This document shows positions 40,689-49,038 of a stretch of DNA of 64,000 nucleotides, piece after piece. Within the stretch, counting starts at the first letter, position 1. The number at the start of each line of letters is the position of its first letter. The translations under genes were made by a program, and so were the position numbers. The notes below the pieces were generated by a model. It saw nothing but the letters and a program-made list of their open reading frames with translations, was not told the origin of the DNA and made no database searches. Source of the DNA: Syntrophus sp. (in: bacteria) (lineage in GTDB: Bacteria; Desulfobacterota; Syntrophorhabdia; Syntrophorhabdales; Syntrophorhabdaceae); the NCBI GenBank assembly GCA_013824645.1, contig PNOF01000001.1, forward strand, positions 82,429 to 146,428. The letters run 5' to 3'.

Positions 40689-40979
40689 TTACCACCTGTT
40701 CCAGTATTGTTGTTGCTCCGAGCGAGTTGCCTTACGTGCCGAGATGATTCTTATGATCGCATCATTCTTTCGATAGGTATGGGGAACAACCAAAAGCCGA
40801 AGATTTGAGCTCAGGCCAAGAAGGACAAATCGATCTTCGTTGTGAGAATGGTCAGGATCATCAAGCAATAAGCCGTTCTCATCAGTAAACACCGTCTGAG
40901 CTTCTGTGAAAGATACGCCATGTTTTTTATTATTCAGGGCATCTTTCTTCCCGTCCCATTCAAAGTATACATTAATCAT
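40689..40979 (-). CDS. brnT: BrnT-like RNase toxin
   Basis: 96 residues: FEWDGKKDALNNKKHGVSFTEAQTVF, DPDHSHNEDRFVLLGLSSNLRLLVVPHTYR and IIRIISARKATRSEQQQY, the BrnT pattern including the terminal R-I-I-S-A-R-K-A block. It forms a type II toxin-antitoxin pair with brnA in the usual toxin-first order. Confidence 0.92.
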   Translation of the reverse strand: MINVYFEWDGKKDALNNKKHGVSFTEAQTVFTDENGLLLDDPDHSHNEDRFVLLGLSSNLRLLVVPHTYRKNDAIIRIISARKATRSEQQQYWNRW

Positions 40980-41461
40980 AATGACAGTGTAACTACAATG
41001 TAATTATAAGTCAATCCAATTCTATGCACTATGCACAACACCTGCGTAACCCGCGCAGAATAGAAGCTTCTTAATCATATCCTTCATTCATGGCTAACAA
41101 TTAATATACTGCATGCCGTGATTTCCGAAAATATTAGTATTTGCTAATAAAGATGTCAATCAATAATATAAACTGATTATGGAGGGATAATATTAATTAA
41201 ATAAAATAGATACCATTCGTTTTAGAGAAATACCGGCAATACAACATTTGCAATATATCCTTAATATACACATGATATACGGCATGCAGTAATTGCTGAG
41301 ATTGTAATGAGTCGATGAAGTGGAAAAGTAAAGAACCGAGGGAAGATCATTCGCTCCGCTTGCAACAGGACTCATTAGGACGAAGGACAAAGGGTGTTGA
41401 GGATGTTTTACGTCCCAGCGAGGTAGCGAAGCGGACGTCCCACGGACATGCATTATATTGA
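40980..41461. other. gene-free stretch with repeat-like DNA
   Basis: AT-rich brnTA promoter region (40980-41330). It is followed by GC-richer repeat-like DNA: AGGACGAAGGACAAAGG near 41377, then ACGTCCCA and GACGTCCCA around 41408-41443. It shares the GGACGAAGGAC motif with the elements near 44826 and 63424. No gene. Confidence 0.45.
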
Positions 41462-43309
41462 TTAGGGGGAATACTCAGTTTTAGGCTGATTAAAATCCTC
41501 ATTAGGATAATGTTGTAAAGCCTTGGACATAAAATCAATCCAGATGGGAAGTGCTGCTGTTCCGCCCGATTCTTTCCCCCCGAGGTTCGTTTTTTTATCA
41601 TAGCCAACCCACACAGCGCAGAGGAGATTGGGCGAAAAACCGATAAACCAGGCATCCCTGAAATCATCCGTTGTACCCGTCTTTCCCGCAAGGTAATAGG
41701 GCATCTTTGATGCGCCTCTTGCGGTACCCCTTTGAATAACACCCTTCATAATATCGACAAGGGCATAGGCAACCTCCGGCAAAACAACAGGCTCTTCGAG
41801 GGGCTCCTGATTATACCGTTCCTCCCCTTCGATGGTGGTAATGGTCTTGATCGCAACAGGGGGTATATACGTCCCGCCTCGCGCGAAAGCCACGTAAGCC
41901 GTGGCAAGCTCTATAGGGGCTATCTCCGTAGTACCCAGGGAAAGGGAAAGATTGGGTTCGAACTTGCTGCTTATATGGAGTTGTTTAGCCATATCGATGA
42001 CGTTCTCAAGACCCACTTTTTCGAGCAGCCTTACTGTCGCGGTATTGAGAGAAAGTTCCAGCGCTTTGCGCATGGTCACATCGCCGTGGTATTCGTTTTT
42101 GTAGTTCTTCGGACTCCAGACGGCATGTGTATAGGGATTTGTAAAGGATATGGGCGCATCCCGAAGCATTGTGTCAGGCGTATAACCCTGCTCCAGAGCA
42201 GCGAGGTAGATAATGGGCTTAAATGAGGAACCAGGCTGTCTTTTTGCCTGGACCGCCCTGTTGTAAGGGGATACCGAAAAATCCCTGCCGCCGATGAGCA
42301 CCTTCAGTTCTCCTGTTTTAACCTCCATGACAACAAGAGCAACTTCAGGCAGGATTGCATTTGGATGCCGTTTCTGATAGGCCTGCATACCCTTTTCAAT
42401 GGCCCCATAGGCATAATCGGTCATTTTAAGGCTCACCGTCGTTTTGAGGTTAAGGCCTGTTGTGTAGATTTCCTGCGGGTTTTCAACGTGTTCTTCCAGC
42501 GCCTGTTTTACATATTCAATATAATAACCTGTTTTCTTCTCATAGGCCTTGAAAGGCGCAAGGGCAAGGGTTGTATTCATTGCATTGGCGTATTCTTTTT
42601 TGCTGATAAACCCCGCCTCATACATCTTTTGGAGAACAATATTTTTCCGCTCCATTGTTTTGGCAATATTTTTGTACGGAGACAGGCGCGAAGGGGCTTT
42701 TGTCATTGCGGCGAGCATGGCCGATTCTTCCAGCGTCAACTCTTTTGCATGTTTGTGAAAGTAGGTATAGGCAGCCGCTTCCACCCCATAGGCCCCTTCT
42801 CCCAAATAGATGAGGTTCAGATACATATTGAGAATCTCTTCTTTTGAGTAGGTCCGCTCTATCTGGATCGCCAGTATTGCCTCTTCAGCCTTTCGCTTGA
42901 GGCTCTTCTGTGGTGTCAGATAGAGGTTGCGGGCAAGCTGCTGGGTAATCGTTGATGCCCCTTCTGTTATGCCTTTCCTGAGAATGTTTTTGTAAATGGC
43001 CCGCCCGATACCGCGCGCATCGATACCAAAATGGCTGTAAAATCTCACATCCTCAATAGCAACAAAGGCGAGCCTCAGATGTCGCGGCATTTCAGTAATG
43101 GAAATGGGAATCCTCTTTTCCACGTAGAGTTCCGCATAGAGTGTCCCGTCATCGGCATAGAGCCTCGTTGTTGATTTCGGACGGTACGTCTCAAGCTGTT
43201 TCACATCCGGTATCTCGAGATAATTCACAAGGGCGTAGCCAAAGCTGACCCCGAAGAGCGCAGGCACAAGGATAAAGAAAACGGCAAGTTTTATAACTCT
43301 TGAATACAT
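41462..43309 (-). CDS. penicillin-binding protein 1A (class A)
   Basis: 615 residues from 43309. A membrane anchor (VIKLAVFFILVPALFGVSFGYALV) leads into the glycosyltransferase-51 domain: AFVAIEDVRFYSHFGID, EGASTITQQLARNL, KRKAEEAILAIQIERTYSKEEILNMYLNLIYLGEGAYGVEAA. The transpeptidase has PGSSFKPIIYL (SxxK), SLNTA and KTGTT. It polymerises and cross-links peptidoglycan. A longer form from 43336 is possible, but GAGTG lies before 43309. Divergent from miaA with only 29 bases between starts. Confidence 0.94.
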   Translation of the reverse strand: MYSRVIKLAVFFILVPALFGVSFGYALVNYLEIPDVKQLETYRPKSTTRLYADDGTLYAELYVEKRIPISITEMPRHLRLAFVAIEDVRFYSHFGIDARGIGRAIYKNILRKGITEGASTITQQLARNLYLTPQKSLKRKAEEAILAIQIERTYSKEEILNMYLNLIYLGEGAYGVEAAAYTYFHKHAKELTLEESAMLAAMTKAPSRLSPYKNIAKTMERKNIVLQKMYEAGFISKKEYANAMNTTLALAPFKAYEKKTGYYIEYVKQALEEHVENPQEIYTTGLNLKTTVSLKMTDYAYGAIEKGMQAYQKRHPNAILPEVALVVMEVKTGELKVLIGGRDFSVSPYNRAVQAKRQPGSSFKPIIYLAALEQGYTPDTMLRDAPISFTNPYTHAVWSPKNYKNEYHGDVTMRKALELSLNTATVRLLEKVGLENVIDMAKQLHISSKFEPNLSLSLGTTEIAPIELATAYVAFARGGTYIPPVAIKTITTIEGEERYNQEPLEEPVVLPEVAYALVDIMKGVIQRGTARGASKMPYYLAGKTGTTDDFRDAWFIGFSPNLLCAVWVGYDKKTNLGGKESGGTAALPIWIDFMSKALQHYPNEDFNQPKTEYSP

Positions 43310-43338
43310 CGGGCACTCTATTATACTGTATATCATCT

Positions 43339-44268
43339 ATGTTATCAAACAAAGGAAAAGTTATTTCCGTAACGGGCCCCACATGCACCGGTAAATCATC
43401 CCTATCAGTCTCTCTGGCAGAGGAATTCAACGGGGAGATTATCAACTGTGATTCCATGCAGGTATACAAATACTTCGACATCGGAACAGCAAAACCGGAC
43501 CGGGCTATGAGAAATAAAATTCCCCATCATCTCGTCGGTATTATTGAACCTCACGAGGAGTTCAACGCAGCACGTTTTCAAGAAATGGCCGACACAGCCA
43601 TTGAAGACATCCTGAAGCGGGGCAAAAGACCTATTCTTGTCGGTGGAACCGGTCTTTATCTCCGGGCCTTGATCTATGGGCTTTTTGATGCTCCCAAGGA
43701 TATGAGCCTCCGGGCGAAGCTTCAGGATGAATATTCCGAAGGTCCTCTCCAATTCTATGAAAAGTTTAAGGAAATCGACCTGGAGTATGCCATGCGGATC
43801 AGCTTCAAGGACAAGCTGCGGATGGTGCGGGCAATGGAAATCTTTCTTCTTACCGGCAAAAGGGTCTCAGACCTTGAGAAAGATCATGGTTTTAAAGAGC
43901 CGAGGTACGATATTTTAAAAATAGGTTTAAAAAACGAAAGAGATGAACTCTACGGGAGGATTAACAGACGCGTTGACGATATGTTTGCTCAGGGGTGGGT
44001 TGAAGAGGTAAAAAAGATACTTTCCATGGGGATTAGCAATAGCGTAAAACCTTTTTCGAGCATCGGATACAGGGAAATTATCCTCTATCTTAATGATTCC
44101 ATTAGTCATGAAGATATGGTAAAAGATATAAAGCAACATACAAGACGTTACGCCAAAAGACAGTTCACATGGTTCGCAAAAGAAAAAGGTATGTATTGGT
44201 TCGAATATCCAAAAGATTCAGTAATGATAACATTAGCAATAGCTGAGTTCTTGAATACATGGAATTAA
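43339..44268 (+). CDS. miaA: tRNA dimethylallyltransferase
   Basis: 309 residues from 43339: P-loop GPTCTGKSSL, INCDSMQVYKYFDIGTAKP, VGGTGLYLRALIYGLF, and a C-terminal RRYAKRQFTWF motif. It adds the isopentenyl group to A37 of tRNAs reading U-starting codons. An upstream in-frame ATG at 43300 would run into the divergent gene. It overlaps scpB by ten bases. Confidence 0.95.
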   Translation: MLSNKGKVISVTGPTCTGKSSLSVSLAEEFNGEIINCDSMQVYKYFDIGTAKPDRAMRNKIPHHLVGIIEPHEEFNAARFQEMADTAIEDILKRGKRPILVGGTGLYLRALIYGLFDAPKDMSLRAKLQDEYSEGPLQFYEKFKEIDLEYAMRISFKDKLRMVRAMEIFLLTGKRVSDLEKDHGFKEPRYDILKIGLKNERDELYGRINRRVDDMFAQGWVEEVKKILSMGISNSVKPFSSIGYREIILYLNDSISHEDMVKDIKQHTRRYAKRQFTWFAKEKGMYWFEYPKDSVMITLAIAEFLNTWN

Positions 44269-44777
44269 AGAAAATCATAGAAGCGATACTTTTCTCATCA
44301 TCAAAACCAGTGACACTAAAGGTCATCAAAAAGAAACTCGAAGAATATCCTCCGGACGAAATTGAGCAGGTATTGCGGGAACTGACAAATGAATATAACA
44401 GCTCCGATAGGTCTGTGGAAATTGCCGAAGTAGCAGGCGGCTACCAGATGAGGACCAGACCCGAATACAGGGACTGGGTGAAACGGTTTGTGAGAGAAAA
44501 AGACGTAGGCCTTACAAAATCAATGCTTGAAACCCTCTCGATCGTTGCCTATAAACAGCCCATCACAAAGAAAGAAATCGACAGCGTGAGAGGAGTAGAT
44601 TCCGCCCGTGCCATAAAGTTTCTCCTGGAAAGAAAGCTCATCTGCATCGGAGGAAGAAATGGCGATGCCGGCAAAAGGATCGTTTTCAAAACAACAGAAA
44701 AATTTCTTGAGGTTTACGGTTTAAGAGGTGTTGAAGATTTGCCCACATATAAGGATATAGAATCATTAGAGGGATAG
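44259..44777 (+). CDS. scpB: ScpB, segregation and condensation protein B
   Basis: 172 residues with two winged-helix modules: KKIIEAILFSSSKPVTLKVIKKKL, GGYQMRTRPEYRDWV, LTKSMLETLSIVAYKQPITKKEIDSVRGVDSARAIKFLLERKLI and FLEVYGLRGVEDLP. It works with SMC and ScpA in chromosome segregation; scpA is not nearby. The start lies within the miaA 3' end. Confidence 0.94.
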   Translation: MELKKIIEAILFSSSKPVTLKVIKKKLEEYPPDEIEQVLRELTNEYNSSDRSVEIAEVAGGYQMRTRPEYRDWVKRFVREKDVGLTKSMLETLSIVAYKQPITKKEIDSVRGVDSARAIKFLLERKLICIGGRNGDAGKRIVFKTTEKFLEVYGLRGVEDLPTYKDIESLEG

Positions 44778-44825
44778 TATACGGGGAGGCAAGAATACCG
44801 AGGGACGAAGGACGTTCACTTCGTT

Positions 44826-45032
44826 GGGACGAAGGACGAAAAAATACAAAACCCCAATGAAGAGTGAACACTTGAGAGAGCGTGGAGGTGACGACTCTAC
44901 CTGCCATAGTACAGGCGAAAGCCCCGGATAGACCGATAAGAAGAACGATAACTCCTTTTAGCGAGTTCACGAGCGAGAGGGGGTGGCTCCGACGGCTTTG
45001 CCGGTGGAGGGGGCGACGTGAGCCCCAGATAA
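44826..45032 (+). repeat. dispersed two-hairpin repeat, family B copy 1
   Basis: GGGACGAAGGACG with a following AAAATACAAAAC (44826-44852) is separated by about 100 bases from the conserved block 44954-45032. The block contains GAGTTCACGAGCGAGAGGGG, a CTCCGACGGC/GCCGGTGGAG stem and a GGGGC/GCCCC stem. The same parts, closer together, recur at 63424-63544. The block ends just before the pilT ribosome site. Confidence 0.75.
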
Positions 45033-45044
45033 TGGGAGGAAATT

Positions 45045-46079
45045 ATGGATATTGCTGAACTGCTCAAATTTGTTCTGGACAATAAGGGGTCTGATCTGCA
45101 CATAAGCGCCGGAGAACCGCCGATTGTAAGAATACACGGAGAGATGACAAAAATAGATATGCCGGCTCTTGACAAAGAGGACGTTCATAACATGATCTAT
45201 GATGTTTTGAGCGACTTTCAGAGAAAAGTTTTTGAAGATCTATTGGAGCTGGACTTCTCTTTCGGTCTCGGCGATCTGGCACGCTTCAGGGTCAATGTGT
45301 TCAAGCAGCACAGAGGGGAATCGGCGGTATTCAGGACTATCCCCAGCATAATCCCTACGTTTGAAGAACTGAATCTTCCCAAGATTTTTAAAGACTTTGC
45401 CCTCATGGAAAAAGGGCTTGTACTCGTCACGGGTCCTACAGGAAGCGGTAAATCAACAACCCTTGCTGCAATCATTGACTACATCAACAATAACAAGAAA
45501 GAACATATTCTGACCGTTGAAGACCCCATTGAGTTTCTTCATTTATCAAAAAAATGTCTCATCAATCAGAGAGAGCTGGGCCCTCACACCAAGAGTTTTG
45601 CGGCAGCCTTGAGGAGTGCCCTCCGTGAAGACCCCGACGTCATACTCGTGGGCGAAATGAGGGATCTGGATACCATATCTCTCGCTTTAACGGCGGCAGA
45701 AACGGGCCACCTCGTATTTGCAACATTGCATACCAGCAGCGCCCCCGATACAATCGACAGGGTTATTGATGTATTTCCGGCCGGGCAGCAGAACCAGGTA
45801 CGGTCAATGTTTTCAGCCTCCTTACAGGCTGTTATTTCCCAGAGCCTCTTCAAGAGAAGAGATGGCAAGGGGAGGATTGCAGCCTTCGAAGTAATGATCG
45901 CTACCCCTGCCGTAAGGAATCTCATCCGCGAGAATAAAGTCGCGCAGATACCCTCAGTTATCCAGACAAGCAAGGGCCTCGGAATGCAGACAATGGAATC
46001 GGCATGTCAGGACCTCCTTGCAAAAAATCTTGTTACCAAAGACGAAGTTTCTTTCTATATCAGTAATTCTCAGAGGTGA
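45045..46079 (+). CDS. pilT: PilT, type IV pilus retraction ATPase
   Basis: 344 residues: N-terminal PAS-like half (LLKFVLDNKGSDLHISAGEPP), Walker A GPTGSGKSTT, VEDPIEFLH, Walker B DPDVILVGEMRD, the His-box LATLHT-type ATLHTSSAPDTIDR, and the late AVRNLIREN motif typical of PilT. It powers pilus retraction at the inner membrane. GGGAGG lies before the ATG. pilU follows after four bases. Confidence 0.95.
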   Translation: MDIAELLKFVLDNKGSDLHISAGEPPIVRIHGEMTKIDMPALDKEDVHNMIYDVLSDFQRKVFEDLLELDFSFGLGDLARFRVNVFKQHRGESAVFRTIPSIIPTFEELNLPKIFKDFALMEKGLVLVTGPTGSGKSTTLAAIIDYINNNKKEHILTVEDPIEFLHLSKKCLINQRELGPHTKSFAAALRSALREDPDVILVGEMRDLDTISLALTAAETGHLVFATLHTSSAPDTIDRVIDVFPAGQQNQVRSMFSASLQAVISQSLFKRRDGKGRIAAFEVMIATPAVRNLIRENKVAQIPSVIQTSKGLGMQTMESACQDLLAKNLVTKDEVSFYISNSQR

Positions 46080-46083
46080 CACA

Positions 46084-47208
46084 ATGGAAATGATATCCAG
46101 ATATTTGAAGTACATGGTTGAAAAAGACGCTTCAGATATTTACTTCACGGTCGGGGCTCCACCTGCATTCCGCGTTGAAGGCATAGTTTCGAATTATCCC
46201 GATGTACCGCCTCTCACTGCGGATGAGACGGACAGTATCGCCAATGCTATCATGAATGACAGACAGAAAAAGGTATTTGAAGACGAGATGGAAATGAACC
46301 TTGCCCTCTATACACCAAAGTATGGTCGTTTCAGGGTAAATATTTTCAGGCAGAAGAGCTTCACCGGGATCATTATCCGACAGATCAAACTCCACATCAA
46401 GACAATTGATGACTGGGGTCTGCCGTCCATTATGAAAAATATCGTCATGTCAAAAAGAGGCCTCGTCCTGGTCGTTGGCGCAACAGGCAGTGGTAAATCA
46501 ACAACTCTTGCGGCGCTTATTGATTACAGAAACTCCAACCAGCCGGGCCATATCATCACCATCGAAGACCCCATCGAATTCGTACACGAACACAAGATGA
46601 GTGTTGTCACGCAAAGAGAGGTCGGCTTTGATACTCATTCTTTTATGAGCGCGCTGAAAAACGCCCTGAGGCAGGCGCCTGATGTCATCCTCATCGGCGA
46701 GATCAGAGACGCGGAAACAATGGAACATGCCATCACATTCGCAGAAACAGGCCATCTCTGTCTTGCAACGCTCCACGCAAATAACGCCAACCAGGCCATA
46801 GAGAGGATACTCAACTTCTTCCCCATAGAAAGGCATCTCCAGGTCTACATGCAGCTCTCCCTCAATATGCGGGCAATTGTTTCCCAGAGACTTATTCCTA
46901 CAGTTGAAGAAAAGCGCGTAGCTGCCATCGAAATCCTCCTCGACAGCCCGCGGGTGAAAGACCTTATCCTGAAAGGCGAGATTGTTCTCCTCAAGGAGAC
47001 TATGGCTGCCTCTTACTTTGAGGGTATGCAGACCTTTGACCAGCACATTTTTGATCTCTATCAAGCGGGAATTGTCCAATATGACAACGCCATCGCTTAT
47101 TCCGACAGTCCTAATGATATAAGACTCAGGATTAAAATGGCTGAGATGAATAAGGATGGGAAAGACAAGAAAGAACCGTCATTAAAACTAAAAATGGACG
47201 GAAGGTAA
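46084..47208 (+). CDS. pilU: PilU-like pilus retraction ATPase
   Basis: 374 residues from 46084 (GAGGTGAC just upstream): YLKYMVEKDASDIYFTVGAPP, Walker A GATGSGKSTT, IEDPIEFVHEHK, PDVILIGEIRDAETM, ATLHANNANQAIERI and a C-terminal charged tail. It resembles the PilT paralogue PilU, which supports PilT. In-frame sequence upstream to 46018 overlaps pilT and is not used. Confidence 0.92.
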   Translation: MEMISRYLKYMVEKDASDIYFTVGAPPAFRVEGIVSNYPDVPPLTADETDSIANAIMNDRQKKVFEDEMEMNLALYTPKYGRFRVNIFRQKSFTGIIIRQIKLHIKTIDDWGLPSIMKNIVMSKRGLVLVVGATGSGKSTTLAALIDYRNSNQPGHIITIEDPIEFVHEHKMSVVTQREVGFDTHSFMSALKNALRQAPDVILIGEIRDAETMEHAITFAETGHLCLATLHANNANQAIERILNFFPIERHLQVYMQLSLNMRAIVSQRLIPTVEEKRVAAIEILLDSPRVKDLILKGEIVLLKETMAASYFEGMQTFDQHIFDLYQAGIVQYDNAIAYSDSPNDIRLRIKMAEMNKDGKDKKEPSLKLKMDGR

Positions 47209-47221
47209 AGTACCCGGTTTA

Positions 47222-47707
47222 TTATGCACAATCGGCAGGGTCGCCCTTGATCTTTGCAAGGGCATGAGGAATAGCCTTCAGGACAAAACCGAGACATTCT
47301 GTGGCCGCCTTCTCACTTCCGGGCAGGTTGATGATGATACTTCCATTGCGGATGCCGCAGATTGCCCGCGATATAATGCCATGGGGAGTTATCTTATAGC
47401 TTTCTGACCGCATGACCTCAGAAAAACCGGGTAGTTCCCTATCGATGACCATGGCTGTCGCCTCGGGTGTTACATCCCTTTTAGAAACACCTGTTCCACC
47501 GGTCGTTACCACAAGGTCAACTCCGCTTTCATCGATTGCCCGCTTCAGCGTATCGGCTATAATATCCTTTTCATCGGGGACAATGATAATTTCTTCCAAA
47601 TCGTATGTTTCCCATAGCATTCTTACAAGAGCAGGTCCACTCGTATCAATACGCTCACCCCTTGACCCCTTGTCGCTTATGGTGACAACAGCAGCTTTAT
47701 ATTTCAT
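47222..47707 (-). CDS. mogA: MogA/MoaB-type molybdopterin adenylyltransferase
   Basis: 161 residues: AAVVTISDKGSRGERIDTSGP, VVTTGGTGVSKRDVTPEAT, PGFSEVMR, ISRAICGIRNGSIIINLPGSEKAATECL, the MoCF-biosynthesis fold with TTGGTG and the catalytic D-x-T-P. It activates molybdopterin by adenylation before Mo insertion. Its ATG overlaps the MOSC gene stop. Confidence 0.93.
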   Translation of the reverse strand: MKYKAAVVTISDKGSRGERIDTSGPALVRMLWETYDLEEIIIVPDEKDIIADTLKRAIDESGVDLVVTTGGTGVSKRDVTPEATAMVIDRELPGFSEVMRSESYKITPHGIISRAICGIRNGSIIINLPGSEKAATECLGFVLKAIPHALAKIKGDPADCA

Positions 47708-48144
47708 GAAAGTATCTCGATTTCGTCGCCAATCTTGATTTCACCTTCTGTTATAACTACCGCAAATATACCTTCCCTGGGCATAACACAGTCTCCGACC
47801 TGCTGAAAAATGGCGCATCGCGTATGACATTCTTTGCCTATCTGGCTAATCCGTAAAAGAACACCGTCTCCGACTTTCATTTCAGTCCCTACGGGCAGCT
47901 CATAAAGAATGATACCTTCCGTAGTAAGGTTTTCCGCGAAATCACCGTATTGTACGTCAAGTCCTTTTGCCCGGATCTTCTCAACGCTTTCTTTTCCGAG
48001 AAGGCTTACCTGTCTGTGCATAAAACCGGCATGGGCATCATTGGCAAGTCCCTTATCTTTTACAAGCATACACTTCCCGACATTGTGCTTCTTTTCGCCC
48101 TTTTTGTCGCTGATATTAACTGATAATACTTTTCCTTTCATAAC
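47704..48144 (-). CDS. MOSC-domain protein
   Basis: 146 residues from 48144 (AAGGA six bases upstream). Typical small MOSC: GKVLSVNISDKKGEKKHNV, LANDAHAGFMHRQVSLL, GDFAENLTTEGI, the conserved Cys region IGKECHTRCAIFQQVGDC and MPREGIFAVVI. MOSC proteins handle Mo-cofactor sulfur or Moco transfer. It lies between moaC and mogA in one operon. Confidence 0.9.
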   Translation of the reverse strand, partial: VMKGKVLSVNISDKKGEKKHNVGKCMLVKDKGLANDAHAGFMHRQVSLLGKESVEKIRAKGLDVQYGDFAENLTTEGIILYELPVGTEMKVGDGVLLRISQIGKECHTRCAIFQQVGDCVMPREGIFAVVITEGEIKIGDEIEILS

Positions 48145-48184
48145 AATTCCTTTTGCGCTATGTTCCATGCACTTTGCGCTCTGC

Positions 48185-48661
48185 TCATTTCCTCACATAC
48201 CTTCCACTTTTTCCACCGCTTTTTTCAACAAGGTAAAAGGGTCCAAGCTCTATCCCTTTATCAACAGCCTTACACATATCATAGATCGTAAGAGCTACAA
48301 CCATTACGCATGTCAGCGCTTCCATTTCAACGCCCGTCTGTCCCTTGGTCCTCACTGTTGATGTAATATCCACAGTCTGCTTCTTATCGTGAAATGTATA
48401 GCCCACATCGATATGTGTAATCGAAAGAGGATGACAAAGCGGTATTACATCGTGTGTTCTCTTTGCCGCCATGATACCTGCTATTTTCGCGACAGTAAAT
48501 ATATCTCCTTTGGGACCCTGACCTTTTTTGATGAGTTCGTAGGTTGCCGGAGCCATCTTCACCTTTCCAGCCGCAATAGCCTCACGTTTTGTGTCCCTTT
48601 TCTCAGAAATATCAACCATCCGGGCGTTACCCTTACTGTCGATGTGCGTTAGCTTCGCCAT
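48185..48661 (-). CDS. moaC: MoaC, cyclic pyranopterin monophosphate synthase
   Basis: 158 residues: LTHIDSKGNARMVDISEKRDTKREAIA, GDIFTVAKIAGIMAAKRTHDVIPLCHPL, VEMEALTCVMVVALTIYDMCKAVDKG and a final EKSGGKSG. It completes precursor Z formation after MoaA. GGAGG precedes the ATG. It is now first of the moaC-MOSC-mogA run. Its partner moaA lies 10.9 kb away beyond the RM island, in the same orientation. Confidence 0.96.
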   Translation of the reverse strand: MAKLTHIDSKGNARMVDISEKRDTKREAIAAGKVKMAPATYELIKKGQGPKGDIFTVAKIAGIMAAKRTHDVIPLCHPLSITHIDVGYTFHDKKQTVDITSTVRTKGQTGVEMEALTCVMVVALTIYDMCKAVDKGIELGPFYLVEKSGGKSGRYVRK

Positions 48662-48734
48662 AATCTACCTCCAGTACTAAAATACACATTTAAGCCTCTC
48701 ATGTCAATGTACCCGGCTATAACTTCGTCCGAGT

Positions 48735-48853
48735 GCTTTTTGCGCCTGACTTTGTCAACTGCGGGGTCGTACAATCCTCAACGTAGCGCTGCTACGCTTC
48801 CGGTTGACAACCCCTTGTTTTCACGCCATGCATCAAAAATCATCTCGGCCCGA
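48735..48853. repeat. 119-base repeat, left flank of RM island (inverted with 59404-59522)
   Basis: It begins GCTTTTTGCGCCTGACTTTG, carries the palindrome GTAGCGCTGCTAC in its centre and ends CATCAAAAATCATCTCGGCC. The complement of 59404-59522 aligns over all 119 bases without gaps, at about 80 % identity by hand count. Confidence 0.85.
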
Positions 48854-49038
48854 TAAAACAAAAAATACCCCGTTTCGCTGGGATGTCAGAACCATTTCGT
48901 GAAAGCAAGGGTTTCGTAACAACATTCCCTTGCTTTCTATCTATCACTTTGTTAGCATAAAAAAACATTGGGCTGAGACATGGCATAAATACAAACGTTG
49001 TTGTTTGAAGCTAACAACCAGGAAACAGGGTATTTACA

